Shown here: piece after piece, positions 36,468 to 45,563 of the stretch
How the letters are laid out: every line of letters starts with the position of its first letter
How positions within the stretch are numbered: position 1 is the first letter of the stretch
Origin: Pseudomonas bananamidigenes
Lineage (GTDB): Bacteria; Pseudomonadota; Gammaproteobacteria; Pseudomonadales; Pseudomonadaceae
Length of the DNA: 64,000 nucleotides
NCBI RefSeq assembly: GCF_001679645.1
Contig: NZ_LRUN01000058.1
Location: 1 to 64,000 of the forward strand
Reading direction: 5' to 3'
Program-made: the position numbers and the translations under genes
Notes under the pieces: generated by a model
Database searches by the model: none
What the model saw: only the letters and a program-made list of their open reading frames with translations
Told to the model about the DNA's origin: nothing

Positions 36468-37910
36468 TTACTTCGCAGATTGCTGCGCGTTGAGCGAGGC
36501 GAAGAACGACGTGATGTTGCTCGCCGTGGCCTTCATCTGCCCTACCAGCAAGTCCATGGCGTTGTACTTGGCGGTCAACGTCTTGGTCAGGTTGGCCACC
36601 CGGACGTCCAGCGCTTTTTGCTGATCGGAGATATCGCGGCTGTTGTTGTTCAGGATGGTGAGTCGCTGATCCAGCAGCCCCTGGGTCTTGCCATCAGCCG
36701 AAGCCTTGAGGTAAGGGTCTACCGACTTGCTCACCCGCGCCAGCAGACCGTTGGTGTCATTGGTGCCGTTGAACAGCTGTTGCACCTGACCAGTCGCACC
36801 CGGTACAGCCATGGCCTTGTTGAAGGCATTAGTGTCGAGCTTCAGGTTACCGGTGATGGAGTCGGTCATCACACCGACCTGCGACAGGTAGGACATCGCG
36901 CCGCCAGCGCCAGCACCGGTGAATTCGGCACGAATGCCGGCAATCAGCGAACGCGGCAGGGCATCACCCGTGAATGCCGCCTGCACGGTCAGCTTGCCAT
37001 CTTCATCCGGAGTCGCCTTGGACAAGGTGTCCACGGTGCTCTTGAGCGTGTTGTAGGCGTCGATGAACGTCTGAATCGACGTTTGCAGACCTTTGGTATT
37101 GGTGTCGACGGTAACCGTGGTTGGCGTCGAGTTGGCAGACACCAGATTAAGGGTCATGCCACTGATCGCACCGGTAACGGTGTTGCTCTTGCTGGTCACT
37201 GCCAGACCGTCGATGGTCAGCGATGCGTCCTTGGCGAGACCACCGACCGAGCCCGAGTCGCTGGCCGCCGGCGTGTCGGACATGACCTTGGTGCCATCGA
37301 TTTCCAGACCGGCGATACCGCTGACCGACAGATCGGAGCCTGCACCCGTTTTGCTCGAACTGATCACCAGACGAGAAGCGCCACTGGCGTCGGTCACGAT
37401 GTTGGCAGAAATGCCGTTGCTGCCCTGAGCCGTGTTGATGGCGTCACGAGTGCTCTGCAAGGTGGCGTTGGCCGGAATGGTGACATTGTAATCAGTGCCA
37501 TTCTGACTGATTTTCAGGGTACCACTCGGAATGGCACTGGAGGCGCCGCCGGCGAAGGCTGCACTTGCTACTTTCGACCCCGAGGCCAAATTCTTGACGA
37601 CAACGCTGTAGGAACCGGAGACAGCCGTATTGTCGGAAGTCACGGTCAGCGTTGCAGGTGTGCTCGATGTGGCCGTATACCCGGCGAACGCAGGAGTGGT
37701 CTTGCTGTTCAGGGTGGCCAGGGCAGATTGGAACGTGGTCAGCGCGCTCTTGAGCGTGCCCACACCGGAAATTTTCAGCGTGTTGTTTTTCGTCTGGGTA
37801 TCGATCTGCGTCTGCTTCGCCGATTTGTCGGCGTTGACCAGCGCAGTAACGATCGCACCGATGTCCAGGCCGGAACCCAGGCCGGTACCCGGTAGAATTG
37901 GACTTGCCAT
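36468..37910 (-). CDS. fliD: Flagellar filament cap protein FliD
   Basis: A 480-residue FliD, the pentameric or hexameric cap at the filament tip that folds flagellin. N-terminal (about 1-95) and C-terminal helical parts (about 380-478) surround the exposed Thr/Ser/Gly-rich middle. The ATG at 37910 (MASPILPG) has GGGAG six bases upstream; the ATG two codons earlier abuts the ribosome site. It follows flaG. Confidence 0.95.
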   Translation of the reverse strand: MASPILPGTGLGSGLDIGAIVTALVNADKSAKQTQIDTQTKNNTLKISGVGTLKSALTTFQSALATLNSKTTPAFAGYTATSSTPATLTVTSDNTAVSGSYSVVVKNLASGSKVASAAFAGGASSAIPSGTLKISQNGTDYNVTIPANATLQSTRDAINTAQGSNGISANIVTDASGASRLVISSSKTGAGSDLSVSGIAGLEIDGTKVMSDTPAASDSGSVGGLAKDASLTIDGLAVTSKSNTVTGAISGMTLNLVSANSTPTTVTVDTNTKGLQTSIQTFIDAYNTLKSTVDTLSKATPDEDGKLTVQAAFTGDALPRSLIAGIRAEFTGAGAGGAMSYLSQVGVMTDSITGNLKLDTNAFNKAMAVPGATGQVQQLFNGTNDTNGLLARVSKSVDPYLKASADGKTQGLLDQRLTILNNNSRDISDQQKALDVRVANLTKTLTAKYNAMDLLVGQMKATASNITSFFASLNAQQSAK

Positions 37911-37991
37911 GTGCATCTCCCTTTGATTTGTTGCCAGTCTTTTGACCCTGGTCGGCGTCTAAAGAACTTCAAACACGTTTCATGCCAGCTA

Positions 37992-38348
37992 TCAGACTTT
38001 GGCGTCGAACAACACATGACTTGCGTTGGCGAGACTGTCTGCCAGCTTGAGCGCCTCAGCGGAAGGAATCTGTCTTACGACCTCACCTGTCTCGCTGGCG
38101 ATCACTTTGACGATGACCTTGCCAGAATGCTCATCGATCGAAAACTCCAGGTTGCGCTTGATCGATTGAACAAACTTCTCGATCTCCTGCACCGCCAGCT
38201 TCAACTTGTTTTCATCCGTCTCCTGGCTTTTTTTCGCCTCGGAAACAGTTTCAACGGTCGAAGGCTTGGTCTCCGACGGCTTGTCGGCAACCGGACTGGC
38301 CTGCTTGGGAGCCGGATAAGACACGTTAAGCTTTACGCTCATGTCCAT
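37992..38348 (-). CDS. flaG: Flagellar protein FlaG
   Basis: A 118-residue FlaG: a polar N-terminal half and a conserved C-terminal domain (about 60-115, LEFSIDEHSGKVIVKVIASETGEVVRQIP). FlaG proteins affect filament length. The ATG at 38348 is placed 8 bases after AAGAGG; a GTG-ATG pair upstream is too close to that site. It lies between the fliC terminator and fliD. Confidence 0.9.
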   Translation of the reverse strand: MDMSVKLNVSYPAPKQASPVADKPSETKPSTVETVSEAKKSQETDENKLKLAVQEIEKFVQSIKRNLEFSIDEHSGKVIVKVIASETGEVVRQIPSAEALKLADSLANASHVLFDAKV

Positions 38349-38368
38349 GCCCATCACCTCTTAACGTG

Positions 38369-38404
38369 AAAAGGCGAGAGAGCACGCAAGCGCACTCCCC
38401 CGCC
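38369..38404 (-). terminator. Terminator of fliC
   Basis: GGCGGGGGAGTGC pairs with GTGCTCTCTCGCC (13 pairs, several G-U) on the minus strand and is followed by TTTT. It lies 16 bases after the fliC stop; flaG starts right after it, so flaG-fliD depend on read-through or a further promoter. Confidence 0.8.
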
Positions 38405-38420
38405 AAAACTCATTCCGAAA

Positions 38421-39281
38421 TTACTGAAGCAGCTTCAGTACAGCGGAAGGCAGTTGGTTGGCTTGAGCCAGAACAGAGGTCGAAGCCTGTTGCAGGGTTT
38501 GCTGCTTGGTCAGGTTAGCAGTCTCTGCGGCGAAGTCGGTATCTTGTACGCGACCTTGTGCAGCAGTGGTGTTTTCGTTGATGTTCTGCAGGTTCTGGAT
38601 GGTGCTGGTCAGACGGTTCTGCGAAGCACCCAGGTTTGCACGGGTTGCACCGATGGTCGCGATAGCGGCGTCGATTGCAGTGATCGCGTTGTCGATGTTC
38701 TGCGAAGCAGAACCAGCGCCAGTACCGGAAGTACCGGTCAGAACTACGGTACCGCTGCCTACGGACAGGCTGGCGGCGTCGAACTTGGAGCTCAGTACCA
38801 GGTCGATGTGGTTAGCCGAACCGGTGTTGGCGCCGACTTGCAGAGTTACAGTACCAGCCGAACCGTCCAGCAGGAACTTGCCGTTCAGGTTGGTGGACTG
38901 AGCGATACGAGTCAGTTCGTCAGACATCTGAGCGAATTCGGCGTTGGTCGCGGTCTGGTCAGCAGTACCGTTGGTTCCGTTACGGGCTTTAACAGCCAGT
39001 TCACGCATACGCTGCAGGATGTCGGTCGAAGCTTGCAGAGCGCCTTCAGCGGTCTGGGCAACGGAGATACCGTCGTTGGCGTTCTGGATAGCCTGGGTGT
39101 TACCGCGGATCTGCGAAGACATGCGGTTGGAGATCTGCAGGCCAGCGGCGTCGTCTTTGGCGCTGTTGATTTTCAGGCCGGAAGACAGGCGCTGCATCGA
39201 AGTCGACAGAGCGTCGGAAGCGCGGTTCAGGTTTTTCTGAACGTTCAGCGACGTGGTGTTGGTGTTTACAGTTAAAGCCAT
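38421..39281 (-). CDS. fliC: Flagellin FliC
   Basis: A 286-residue, short-type flagellin. Conserved N-terminal (1-140) and C-terminal (about 193-286) helical domains flank a small Ser/Thr/Gly-rich variable region (141-192), a likely place for O-glycosylation by the enzymes encoded upstream. It lacks large D2/D3 domains. It is expressed from a sigma-28 promoter and ended by its own terminator; an A/G-rich ribosome site precedes the ATG. Confidence 0.97.
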   Translation of the reverse strand: MALTVNTNTTSLNVQKNLNRASDALSTSMQRLSSGLKINSAKDDAAGLQISNRMSSQIRGNTQAIQNANDGISVAQTAEGALQASTDILQRMRELAVKARNGTNGTADQTATNAEFAQMSDELTRIAQSTNLNGKFLLDGSAGTVTLQVGANTGSANHIDLVLSSKFDAASLSVGSGTVVLTGTSGTGAGSASQNIDNAITAIDAAIATIGATRANLGASQNRLTSTIQNLQNINENTTAAQGRVQDTDFAAETANLTKQQTLQQASTSVLAQANQLPSAVLKLLQ

Positions 39282-39361
39282 GACGAATTCCTCGTTGGTT
39301 GGGTACTGCGGCTTCCGGCCCTGGCAACCGCCGGGTATGGCCTAGAGAACCTTCGTAATAG

Positions 39362-39388
39362 TTATCGTCGGGATTGCAGGTTGCTTGA
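39362..39388 (-). promoter_or_regulatory. Sigma-28 promoter of fliC
   Basis: TCAAGCAA-N11-GACGATAA on the minus strand, with the exact 11-base spacing and a good -10, about 80 bases upstream of the fliC ATG. Confidence 0.8.
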
Positions 39389-39525
39389 GGGCTTTTTTGA
39401 AAATTTTTGCCATCACCCTGCCACTCCCTAGAAAACAAAGACTTAGCCGCGTTTTACCCACGAAAAAATGACGTCATAAAACTATCCACGGCGCAAACCT
39501 GCGAGCCAGCGCTGTCGGTGATTCC

Positions 39526-39792
39526 TTATGCCGAAGAACTTTCCAGCAGATGGATCAATTCGTACTCCATGAAATCGGCGAGACCCAGCCAGTCCTGGCG
39601 CTCCTGGCAATCGAGCATCTGCGTGAGCAAATGCGTCCAGGCTTGCTGCGCATCCGCGGCTGCAGGCACCAGCAAATGCTGTACACCTTCAAACACCTCC
39701 ACCATGTCCAGCGCCGCCTCCACATCACGCCCCAGCCGGAACAGCACGGCGCAACGCCGGCATTCATCGACACAGCCTTGCAGTGCGCTCAT
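39526..39792 (-). CDS. Small helical protein coupled to the Maf-like gene
   Basis: An 88-residue acidic helical protein that I do not recognise. It has three Cys near the N-terminus (CVDECRRC) and one later (LDCQERQDW), and ends in LADFMEYELIHLLESSSA. The ATG overlaps the stop of the Maf-like gene by four bases (ATGA), so the two are co-translated, and fliC follows. The size and helical make-up resemble small secretion chaperones such as FliS or FliT, but that is inference from place and composition only. Confidence 0.72.
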   Translation of the reverse strand: MSALQGCVDECRRCAVLFRLGRDVEAALDMVEVFEGVQHLLVPAAADAQQAWTHLLTQMLDCQERQDWLGLADFMEYELIHLLESSSA

Positions 39793-41081
39793 TGCACAAA
39801 CTCCTGATTGAAACGCGTCCCGGCAATCAACGCCCCCGAGCGACTGCTGTTGTAGAACGCCACCTGCGGCTGGCTGGCGATGTAACGCTCCAGCACGCAC
39901 AGATAACCGCGGAAATTGAGCTGCGTACTGACACGCTGGCCGAAGCCATCCAGCACCCAGTGCCGCGCCTGGTTCACCGAAGGCCCCAGGTCGCCGTCAT
40001 TCCAGCCGGCGTGGGTCTTGTTCATCGGGAACGCGAAGTCGGCGCCGAACAGGGTGATCCGCCCTGCCCCCATCTTCACCGCCAGATCCACCGCCGGGTG
40101 AATCACACTGCCGCCAACATGCAGCAGTGCCCGAGGGTATTGCTCACGCAACGCCGCATAGACCGGACTGAGCGAATAACCGCCGTAGCGCTTGCCCTTC
40201 CATGCCCGTAAAACGTCGGGATCGCTCATGGGCAAGTACACCAGCGCAATGCCGTCGGACGCCTCGCAAGGCAGATGCCGGAAGCTGATGCGCTGGTCGA
40301 TGCTCACCACGAAATCCGGCACGATGCCGTGCTCGCGCAGCGGCCGATAGGCGGTGTCGACACAAATGAACAGCGGACGGTCGCTTTGCTGGCGAATCGC
40401 AGCCAGACGCTCGAAATGCTGCTCGAGGGTCGGCCCGGTACCGAGCACATAGATTTCCCGTCCGGCGCAGGTGCCGAACAATTGCGCCACATCATCGTCA
40501 GCGAGCAGCACGGGCAAACAGTCACGCAAACGCTGCTGAATGAACGGCAACTGCGGATCGAACTCCCGATTGTTGAAACTCAGGTGCACTTCACTGACCA
40601 GTCGATCACGAATCTTCGCGTTGAAGTCGTCGGCCAGCAGCATTTCGGCGGGCAATGCAAAGAACGGCGTGCAAATATCCGGCAGGTCGCCGGCGTACAG
40701 CAGTTCGACTCGAGCGTCCTGCAGCCATTGGCGCTGATCGAGCAGTTGCAGCACCAGGGCAAACAGCGCGCCGTTGAGGATGTGCACGTAGAGTCGCTCG
40801 AGCCCGTTGCGCTCCAGCAGCACGGAAGGCAGATCCCCGAGGCCGGTGCCATAGACATGTAATTGCGGCTTGCCCGCCGGCAGGCTCTCGGCCTGAATCC
40901 GGGCTTCGCGGACGCGATCATGACGGCTGGTGAGCTGGATGCCGTTGATGCTCAGTGTCGTCCCCAGGCCTTCTGTCAGTCCGGCCTCGATTGCCGAACT
41001 GTCTTCGCTCTGCAATCGCGCGAACAGTGCCGGCCAGCGTTTCTGGATGACTTCAGCGTTGCCCTGGAAAAACTCGCTCAT
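39789..41081 (-). CDS. Maf-like motility accessory protein (MptE/DUF115 family)
   Basis: A 430-residue protein of the 6-hydroxymethylpterin pyrophosphokinase MptE-like (DUF115) family. The core (about 170-350) contains IYVLGTGPTLEQHFERLAAIR and VSIDQRISFRHL, and the later ITLFGADFAFPMNKTHAG. In Campylobacter, Aeromonas and others, Maf members of this family transfer nonulosonic acids such as pseudaminic acid to flagellin. The pse genes upstream and fliC downstream make the same role likely here. It starts only 24 bases after a strong terminator. Confidence 0.82.
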   Translation of the reverse strand: MSEFFQGNAEVIQKRWPALFARLQSEDSSAIEAGLTEGLGTTLSINGIQLTSRHDRVREARIQAESLPAGKPQLHVYGTGLGDLPSVLLERNGLERLYVHILNGALFALVLQLLDQRQWLQDARVELLYAGDLPDICTPFFALPAEMLLADDFNAKIRDRLVSEVHLSFNNREFDPQLPFIQQRLRDCLPVLLADDDVAQLFGTCAGREIYVLGTGPTLEQHFERLAAIRQQSDRPLFICVDTAYRPLREHGIVPDFVVSIDQRISFRHLPCEASDGIALVYLPMSDPDVLRAWKGKRYGGYSLSPVYAALREQYPRALLHVGGSVIHPAVDLAVKMGAGRITLFGADFAFPMNKTHAGWNDGDLGPSVNQARHWVLDGFGQRVSTQLNFRGYLCVLERYIASQPQVAFYNSSRSGALIAGTRFNQEFVQ

Positions 41082-41104
41082 GGCGCCTCGCGCTCCCTTC
41101 AGGC

Positions 41105-41146
41105 AAAAAAATAGCGTTCAAGGTTAACCCTGGAACGCTATTTTTG
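41105..41146 (-). terminator. Terminator of the glycosylation operon
   Basis: AAAAATAGCGTTC pairs with GAACGCTATTTTT across CAGGGTTAACCTT, with seven T on the minus strand. It follows the KAS III gene and probably ends the long rfbF-to-KAS III transcript. Confidence 0.9.
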
Positions 41147-41167
41147 TATCTGTCGTTTTCGATGGAT

Positions 41168-42094
41168 TCAAGGACGATAGATAATCGCCGAGCCCCACGA
41201 CAGACCGACACCGAAACCGCTGAGCGCCACCCGGTTCCAGCTGGAGTCCAGCGCGTGCTTTTCCAGCAGCAGCGGAATGCTCGACGACACGGTGTTGCCG
41301 GTCTCGACCATGTCCTTGATGAATTTCTCCGGCTCGCCTTCGAAACGCCGCGCAACGGCATCAACGATCGCGGCACTGCCCTGGTGAATACAGAACGCAT
41401 CGATGTCATCGGCGCCGAGGCCGGAATCGTCGAGCAATTCATGCAAGTGCGCCGGGACTTTCAACAGGGCAAAGTTGAACACCTGACGACCGTTCATGAA
41501 GAACACCCCATCGGTGACTTTCAGATGCGGTGCACCGGAACCGTCAGTGCCGAACTTGGCCTTGCCCAGCGCCCAGATCGGATCTTCGCCCATCCAGGTG
41601 GCGGTGGCGGCGTCGCCAAACAGCATGGTGGTGTTGCGATCTTCCGGATCGACGATCTTCGAATACGGGTCAGCGGTGATCAGCAGGCCGTTCTTGAGGC
41701 CGGCCGCTTCCATGAAACCTTTGATCGCATAGATGCCATAGACGTAGCCGGAGCAGCCGAGGGAAATGTCGAACGCCGCAACATGGGTCGGCAGACCGAG
41801 CTTGTCCTGGACGATGGCTGCGGTGTGCGGCAGGCCTTCTTCGTCACCGTTCTGGGTGACGACGATCAGCGCGTCGATGGATTCACGTTTCAGTTCAGGG
41901 TTGCTGGCAAACAGCGCATTGGCCGCTTCAACGCACAGATCGGAGGTTTCCTGTTCCGCGTCTTTGCGTGGGAGGAAGGCCGAACCGATCTTGCCGAGGA
42001 TGAATTCTTCATCCTTCTCGAATTTTGCACCTTGTGCGTAATTGTCCACGCCGGCTACAGGAACGTAGCTCGCAATGCTTTTTATGCCAATCAT
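41168..42094 (-). CDS. Ketoacyl-ACP synthase III (FabH-like)
   Basis: A 308-residue thiolase-fold enzyme with the catalytic triad C114 (SLGCSGYVYG), H237 (CIHQGS) and N267 (TGNTVS), and DAATATWMGE typical of FabH-like proteins. KAS III joins an acyl-CoA and malonyl-ACP. In a flagellar glycan island it probably builds an acyl group for a sugar amine or acts on a side path, not on bulk fatty acid synthesis; the substrate cannot be read from sequence. The start is the ATG at 42094. The 225-base gap upstream holds no clear promoter. Confidence 0.85.
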   Translation of the reverse strand: MIGIKSIASYVPVAGVDNYAQGAKFEKDEEFILGKIGSAFLPRKDAEQETSDLCVEAANALFASNPELKRESIDALIVVTQNGDEEGLPHTAAIVQDKLGLPTHVAAFDISLGCSGYVYGIYAIKGFMEAAGLKNGLLITADPYSKIVDPEDRNTTMLFGDAATATWMGEDPIWALGKAKFGTDGSGAPHLKVTDGVFFMNGRQVFNFALLKVPAHLHELLDDSGLGADDIDAFCIHQGSAAIVDAVARRFEGEPEKFIKDMVETGNTVSSSIPLLLEKHALDSSWNRVALSGFGVGLSWGSAIIYRP

Positions 42095-42319
42095 TACGGC
42101 TTCCCAATAAAAAACAGCCCAATACCACCGCTCGCAAGGATTCGAGGGGCGCCGACAAACAGAAAACGGCCGCCACGACGGGCAGCCACGGGGAGCGCAA
42201 AGGGCTGACACTGAAACCGATAACGGGCCAGGCGCCATCTCCCCGATCAATACAATACAGTGAAGATGCGCGTTATGACTCGCAGGTCACGCTATTTGGC
42301 CAAATCGGTGCAGATCGGA

Positions 42320-43372
42320 TTACTCGACCAGGGACCAGTCCAGCGGCGTACCACGCTTGATCGGTGACCGCGCGCGGCGGCCGAGGACAGCATCGGCATG
42401 CTTGGGCGGCAGACCGAGACCGGGACGAATGGCGCGCAGGTTGGCCGCCGTGAAAGGCTCTCCGGCTGCCATATCGGCCGTGACATAGAGTGAGCGGCGG
42501 TAGACCAGAGACTTCTGCTCGGCTTCGGTCACCCCGTAATGCACCTGGCCCATGGCCTGCCAGGCACGCTCGGTTTCGACCACCAGACTGGCCAGCTCCG
42601 CAGGCTCCAGGGAGAAACTGGCATCCACGCCGCCCGCCGAGCGGTCGAGGGTAAAGTGTTTTTCCACCACCGTCGCCCCCAGTGCCACGGCCGCTACCGA
42701 CACGCCGACCCCCATCGAATGATCCGACAGACCGACCTGACAACCGAACAATTCACGCAAATGCGGGATAGTGCGCACATTGCTGTTGAGCGGCGTCGCC
42801 GGGTAGGTGCTGGTGCATTTGAGCAACACCAGATCCTTGCACCCGGCCTCACGGGCAGCGCGCACGGTTTCGTCGAGTTCGGCGATGCTGGCCATGCCGG
42901 TGGAAATGATCAGCGGTTTGCCAGTGGCCGCGACACGACGAATCAGCGGCAGATCGGTGTTTTCGAAACTGGCGATCTTATAGGCCGGGACATCAAGGTT
43001 TTCAAGAAAGTCCACGGCGCTGTCATCGAACGGCGTCGAAAACGCGAGCATGCCCAATTCCTTGGCCCGGGCGAAGATCGGCGCGTGCCATTCCCACGGG
43101 GTGTGGGCCTTTTCGTAGAGATCGTAAAGCGACGTGCCGGCCCACAGGCTGTGCGGATCCTTGATGAAAAATTCACCTTCCGAAAGATCCAGGGTCATGG
43201 TGTCGGCGGTGTAGGTTTGCAGCTTCAAGGCGTGGGCACCGGACCTGGCCGCCGCTTCGACAATCTGCAGGGCGACGTCCAGCGACTGGTTATGGTTGCC
43301 GCTCATTTCGGCAATGATGAACGGTGGTGCATCGGCACCGACAAGGCGGTCGCCAATCCTGAAACTGTTCAT
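42320..43372 (-). CDS. pseI: Pseudaminic acid synthase PseI
   Basis: A 350-residue NeuB-family enzyme that condenses 2,4-diacetamido-2,4,6-trideoxy-L-altrose with phosphoenolpyruvate to pseudaminic acid. The TIM-barrel (about 15-265) has IIAEMSGNHNQSL and FSTPFDDSAVDFL, and the C-terminal SAF/antifreeze-like domain (about 290-348) begins SLYVTADMAAGEPF. Its start overlaps the pseGH stop (ATGA). Confidence 0.95.
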   Translation of the reverse strand: MNSFRIGDRLVGADAPPFIIAEMSGNHNQSLDVALQIVEAAARSGAHALKLQTYTADTMTLDLSEGEFFIKDPHSLWAGTSLYDLYEKAHTPWEWHAPIFARAKELGMLAFSTPFDDSAVDFLENLDVPAYKIASFENTDLPLIRRVAATGKPLIISTGMASIAELDETVRAAREAGCKDLVLLKCTSTYPATPLNSNVRTIPHLRELFGCQVGLSDHSMGVGVSVAAVALGATVVEKHFTLDRSAGGVDASFSLEPAELASLVVETERAWQAMGQVHYGVTEAEQKSLVYRRSLYVTADMAAGEPFTAANLRAIRPGLGLPPKHADAVLGRRARSPIKRGTPLDWSLVE

Positions 43373-44871
43373 GAGCGGGGTTCCTTCAATTCCCTGGTGA
43401 ACGCGCAGGCATTTTGGGTGAAACCTGCGTCACGAAATACATTGAGCGAGGCCAGATTGGCCGGCAAGACCTGCGCGGTGATCGCAGTCATCTGCGGCCA
43501 GTGTGCAGTGACGAACGCCTCGCCCCGCGCCAGCAGCGCCCTGCCCCAGCCGAGACCGAAACGCCCCTCCAGCACATACAGCGAAACTTCAGCGTCGAAG
43601 CCGCGCAGATCGTAGCGCAACACCCCGACCGGGCCGTCATCGGCCTCGGCAATCAACAGCAAGCGTTGAGGATTGCGCAAACTCGCGTCGAGCCAGTTCA
43701 GATGCTGCGACCACCCGATCACGCCACTCTCCAGTGACCAGCGACGCACCGCCTCGGCATTGCGCCCGTCGAACAGCAACTGCGCATCGTCCGGCGTCGC
43801 CTTGCGCAGCCTGAGTACGGCGCCGGCCAATGCCGCCGCCACCCGCAATGCACCGCGTCCGTCGACCAATTGGCGCGAGCGCTCGGCCAGGCTTTGGCGC
43901 AGGTAGAAATTGTCGACGACAAACCCGATGGCATCACGCAGTTGCGCGACGCTGACCTGCTCGCGGGCGCCCATGAAGACATGGGCACCGGCCGCTGCCA
44001 TGACTTCGCCGTTGTTCTGCTGGTTATTCGACACGGCGATGCAAATCGTCGGCAGGCCCAAGGCCGCGCGCTCCCAACTGGTGCCACCGCCGGCGCCGAT
44101 GAACAGGTCGGCTTCGGTCATGCGCCGATGAAAGTCACTGACGAAACTGTGCAGCCGCCAGTTCGGCCGATTCTCGGCCAGTGCCTGCATCTCGGCCCAT
44201 GCCGGGTTGTCGGCACCGGCGACGAAGTCCACTTCCAGCCCGGAAAAATCCGCCAGCGCCAGCATCGCGTGATGGGTCTGTCGGGCGGCATCGAAACCAC
44301 CGAAGTTCACCAACACCCGCCGCGCCACGGGTTTGATCTCGATGGCCGGGCCACTGAACTCTTCGCGCAGCATGGCGAATCGCGGCCCAAGCAAGGTACG
44401 GCAACCGGCCGGCAGCAGCGGTTGATAGTTTTCACTGAGCCCGGAAAGATTCTGATTGAGCAGCAGATCCACGCTGTAGCGCCGGGTCGCCAGATCATCC
44501 ACGGCAGCGATGCGCGAGCCGAAACGGCGCGCAGCGGTCTGCCAGTGGTGATCGAGACCGTAATGGTCGGCGATGATCCAGTCGAATGCGGCCTGTCCTT
44601 CCAGCTGCGTCGCCAGTGCATCGATATCCGCCTGCCACGGCAGCATCGACTCGATGGCCTGATGTGGATCTTCGTCGATATAGCGACCAGGCAGCGCAAA
44701 GGTCTCGAAGCCCTCGGCCTGCAACGTCTCCAGCCGATTACCGGGCAACCGGCGACAGGCGAACGCGACATGGCTGCCCTGTGCGCGCAGCACTCGCGCC
44801 AGCGTCAGACAACGGGCGATATGGCCACTGCCGATGGTCGGCGAGGCGTCGGCGCGAATCAGCACTCTCAT
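43369..44871 (-). CDS. pseG: PseG-PseH fusion: UDP-sugar hydrolase and N-acetyltransferase
   Basis: A 500-residue protein. Residues 1 to about 345 are the GT-B-like UDP-2,4-diacetamido-2,4,6-trideoxy-altropyranose hydrolase PseG (IRADASPTIGSGHIARCL with the base His, FIGAGGTSWERAALGLP). Residues about 350-500 are a GNAT acetyltransferase (VLRLRKATPDDAQLLFDGRN, YVLEGRFGLGWGRALLARGE), the expected PseH that acetylates N4. No separate pseH is present, so both steps are on one chain. The ATG at 44871 overlaps the pseF stop. Confidence 0.92.
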   Translation of the reverse strand: MRVLIRADASPTIGSGHIARCLTLARVLRAQGSHVAFACRRLPGNRLETLQAEGFETFALPGRYIDEDPHQAIESMLPWQADIDALATQLEGQAAFDWIIADHYGLDHHWQTAARRFGSRIAAVDDLATRRYSVDLLLNQNLSGLSENYQPLLPAGCRTLLGPRFAMLREEFSGPAIEIKPVARRVLVNFGGFDAARQTHHAMLALADFSGLEVDFVAGADNPAWAEMQALAENRPNWRLHSFVSDFHRRMTEADLFIGAGGGTSWERAALGLPTICIAVSNNQQNNGEVMAAAGAHVFMGAREQVSVAQLRDAIGFVVDNFYLRQSLAERSRQLVDGRGALRVAAALAGAVLRLRKATPDDAQLLFDGRNAEAVRRWSLESGVIGWSQHLNWLDASLRNPQRLLLIAEADDGPVGVLRYDLRGFDAEVSLYVLEGRFGLGWGRALLARGEAFVTAHWPQMTAITAQVLPANLASLNVFRDAGFTQNACAFTRELKEPRS

Positions 44872-45563
44872 TGCAGCTCCCCGCCGGCCTTGAGCGCGGC
44901 GTAGAGGTATTCGGCGCGTTTCCAGTCTTCTGCGGTGTCGATGTCCTGCACCAGATGCCGGGGCAGGATCACCGGCAGGCTGGCCGGTGAATACAGAATC
45001 TCGCCACGCAGCCACGCCTGGCTGCGGCCCCAATAGAACTGGCCGGCATCCTGAAAGGCAGGTGGCAGATCCTGCGAACGGGTATCGCGAAATTCGGGGT
45101 ACAGCGCCATCAACGCGCCCTGCCCGTCAAGGGTCAAGGCACGCTGCACCGGAAAACCGAAATCGGTGACGGAAAAAGCAAAGGACTTGTCCGGATGCTG
45201 CGCCAGCAACTCAAAGCCCTGACGCAGAAACCGCGCCTGCAACAGTGGCGCCGTGGCGTACACACAGCAGGCGTAATCAAAGTGCGGCAGTTGCTGCAAG
45301 GCATGCACGATCACCTGCGCAGTGCCGGTGAAATCATCGGCCAGCTGCGCCGGACGCATGAACGGCACGTGAGCACCATGAGCCCGCGCCAGCTCGGCGA
45401 TCTCTGCGTCGTCGGTGCTGACCACCACTTGCTCGAACAACCCCGAATCCAGCGCCGTGCGAATCGAACGGACAATCATCGGCACACCGTCGAACGGCTT
45501 GAGATTCTTGCGCGGTATGCGTTTGCTACCGCCGCGGGCCGGGATGATTGCGACGTTGCTCAA
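44868..45563 (-). CDS. pseF: CMP-pseudaminic acid synthetase PseF
   Basis: A 231-residue CMP-sugar synthetase with the N-terminal nucleotide motif IPARGGSKRIPRKNLKPF and the SDD-like motif VVSTDDAEIAELA. It activates pseudaminic acid with CTP. Its start overlaps the methylase stop by four bases. Confidence 0.93.
   Translation of the reverse strand: MSNVAIIPARGGSKRIPRKNLKPFDGVPMIVRSIRTALDSGLFEQVVVSTDDAEIAELARAHGAHVPFMRPAQLADDFTGTAQVIVHALQQLPHFDYACCVYATAPLLQARFLRQGFELLAQHPDKSFAFSVTDFGFPVQRALTLDGQGALMALYPEFRDTRSQDLPPAFQDAGQFYWGRSQAWLRGEILYSPASLPVILPRHLVQDIDTAEDWKRAEYLYAALKAGGELQ

Noticed and set aside
37973..37987. Possible sigma-54 promoter of fliD
   Set aside because: TGGCATG-AAAC-GTGTT on the minus strand has a good -24 but GT instead of the nearly invariant GC at -12, so I do not list it as a feature.
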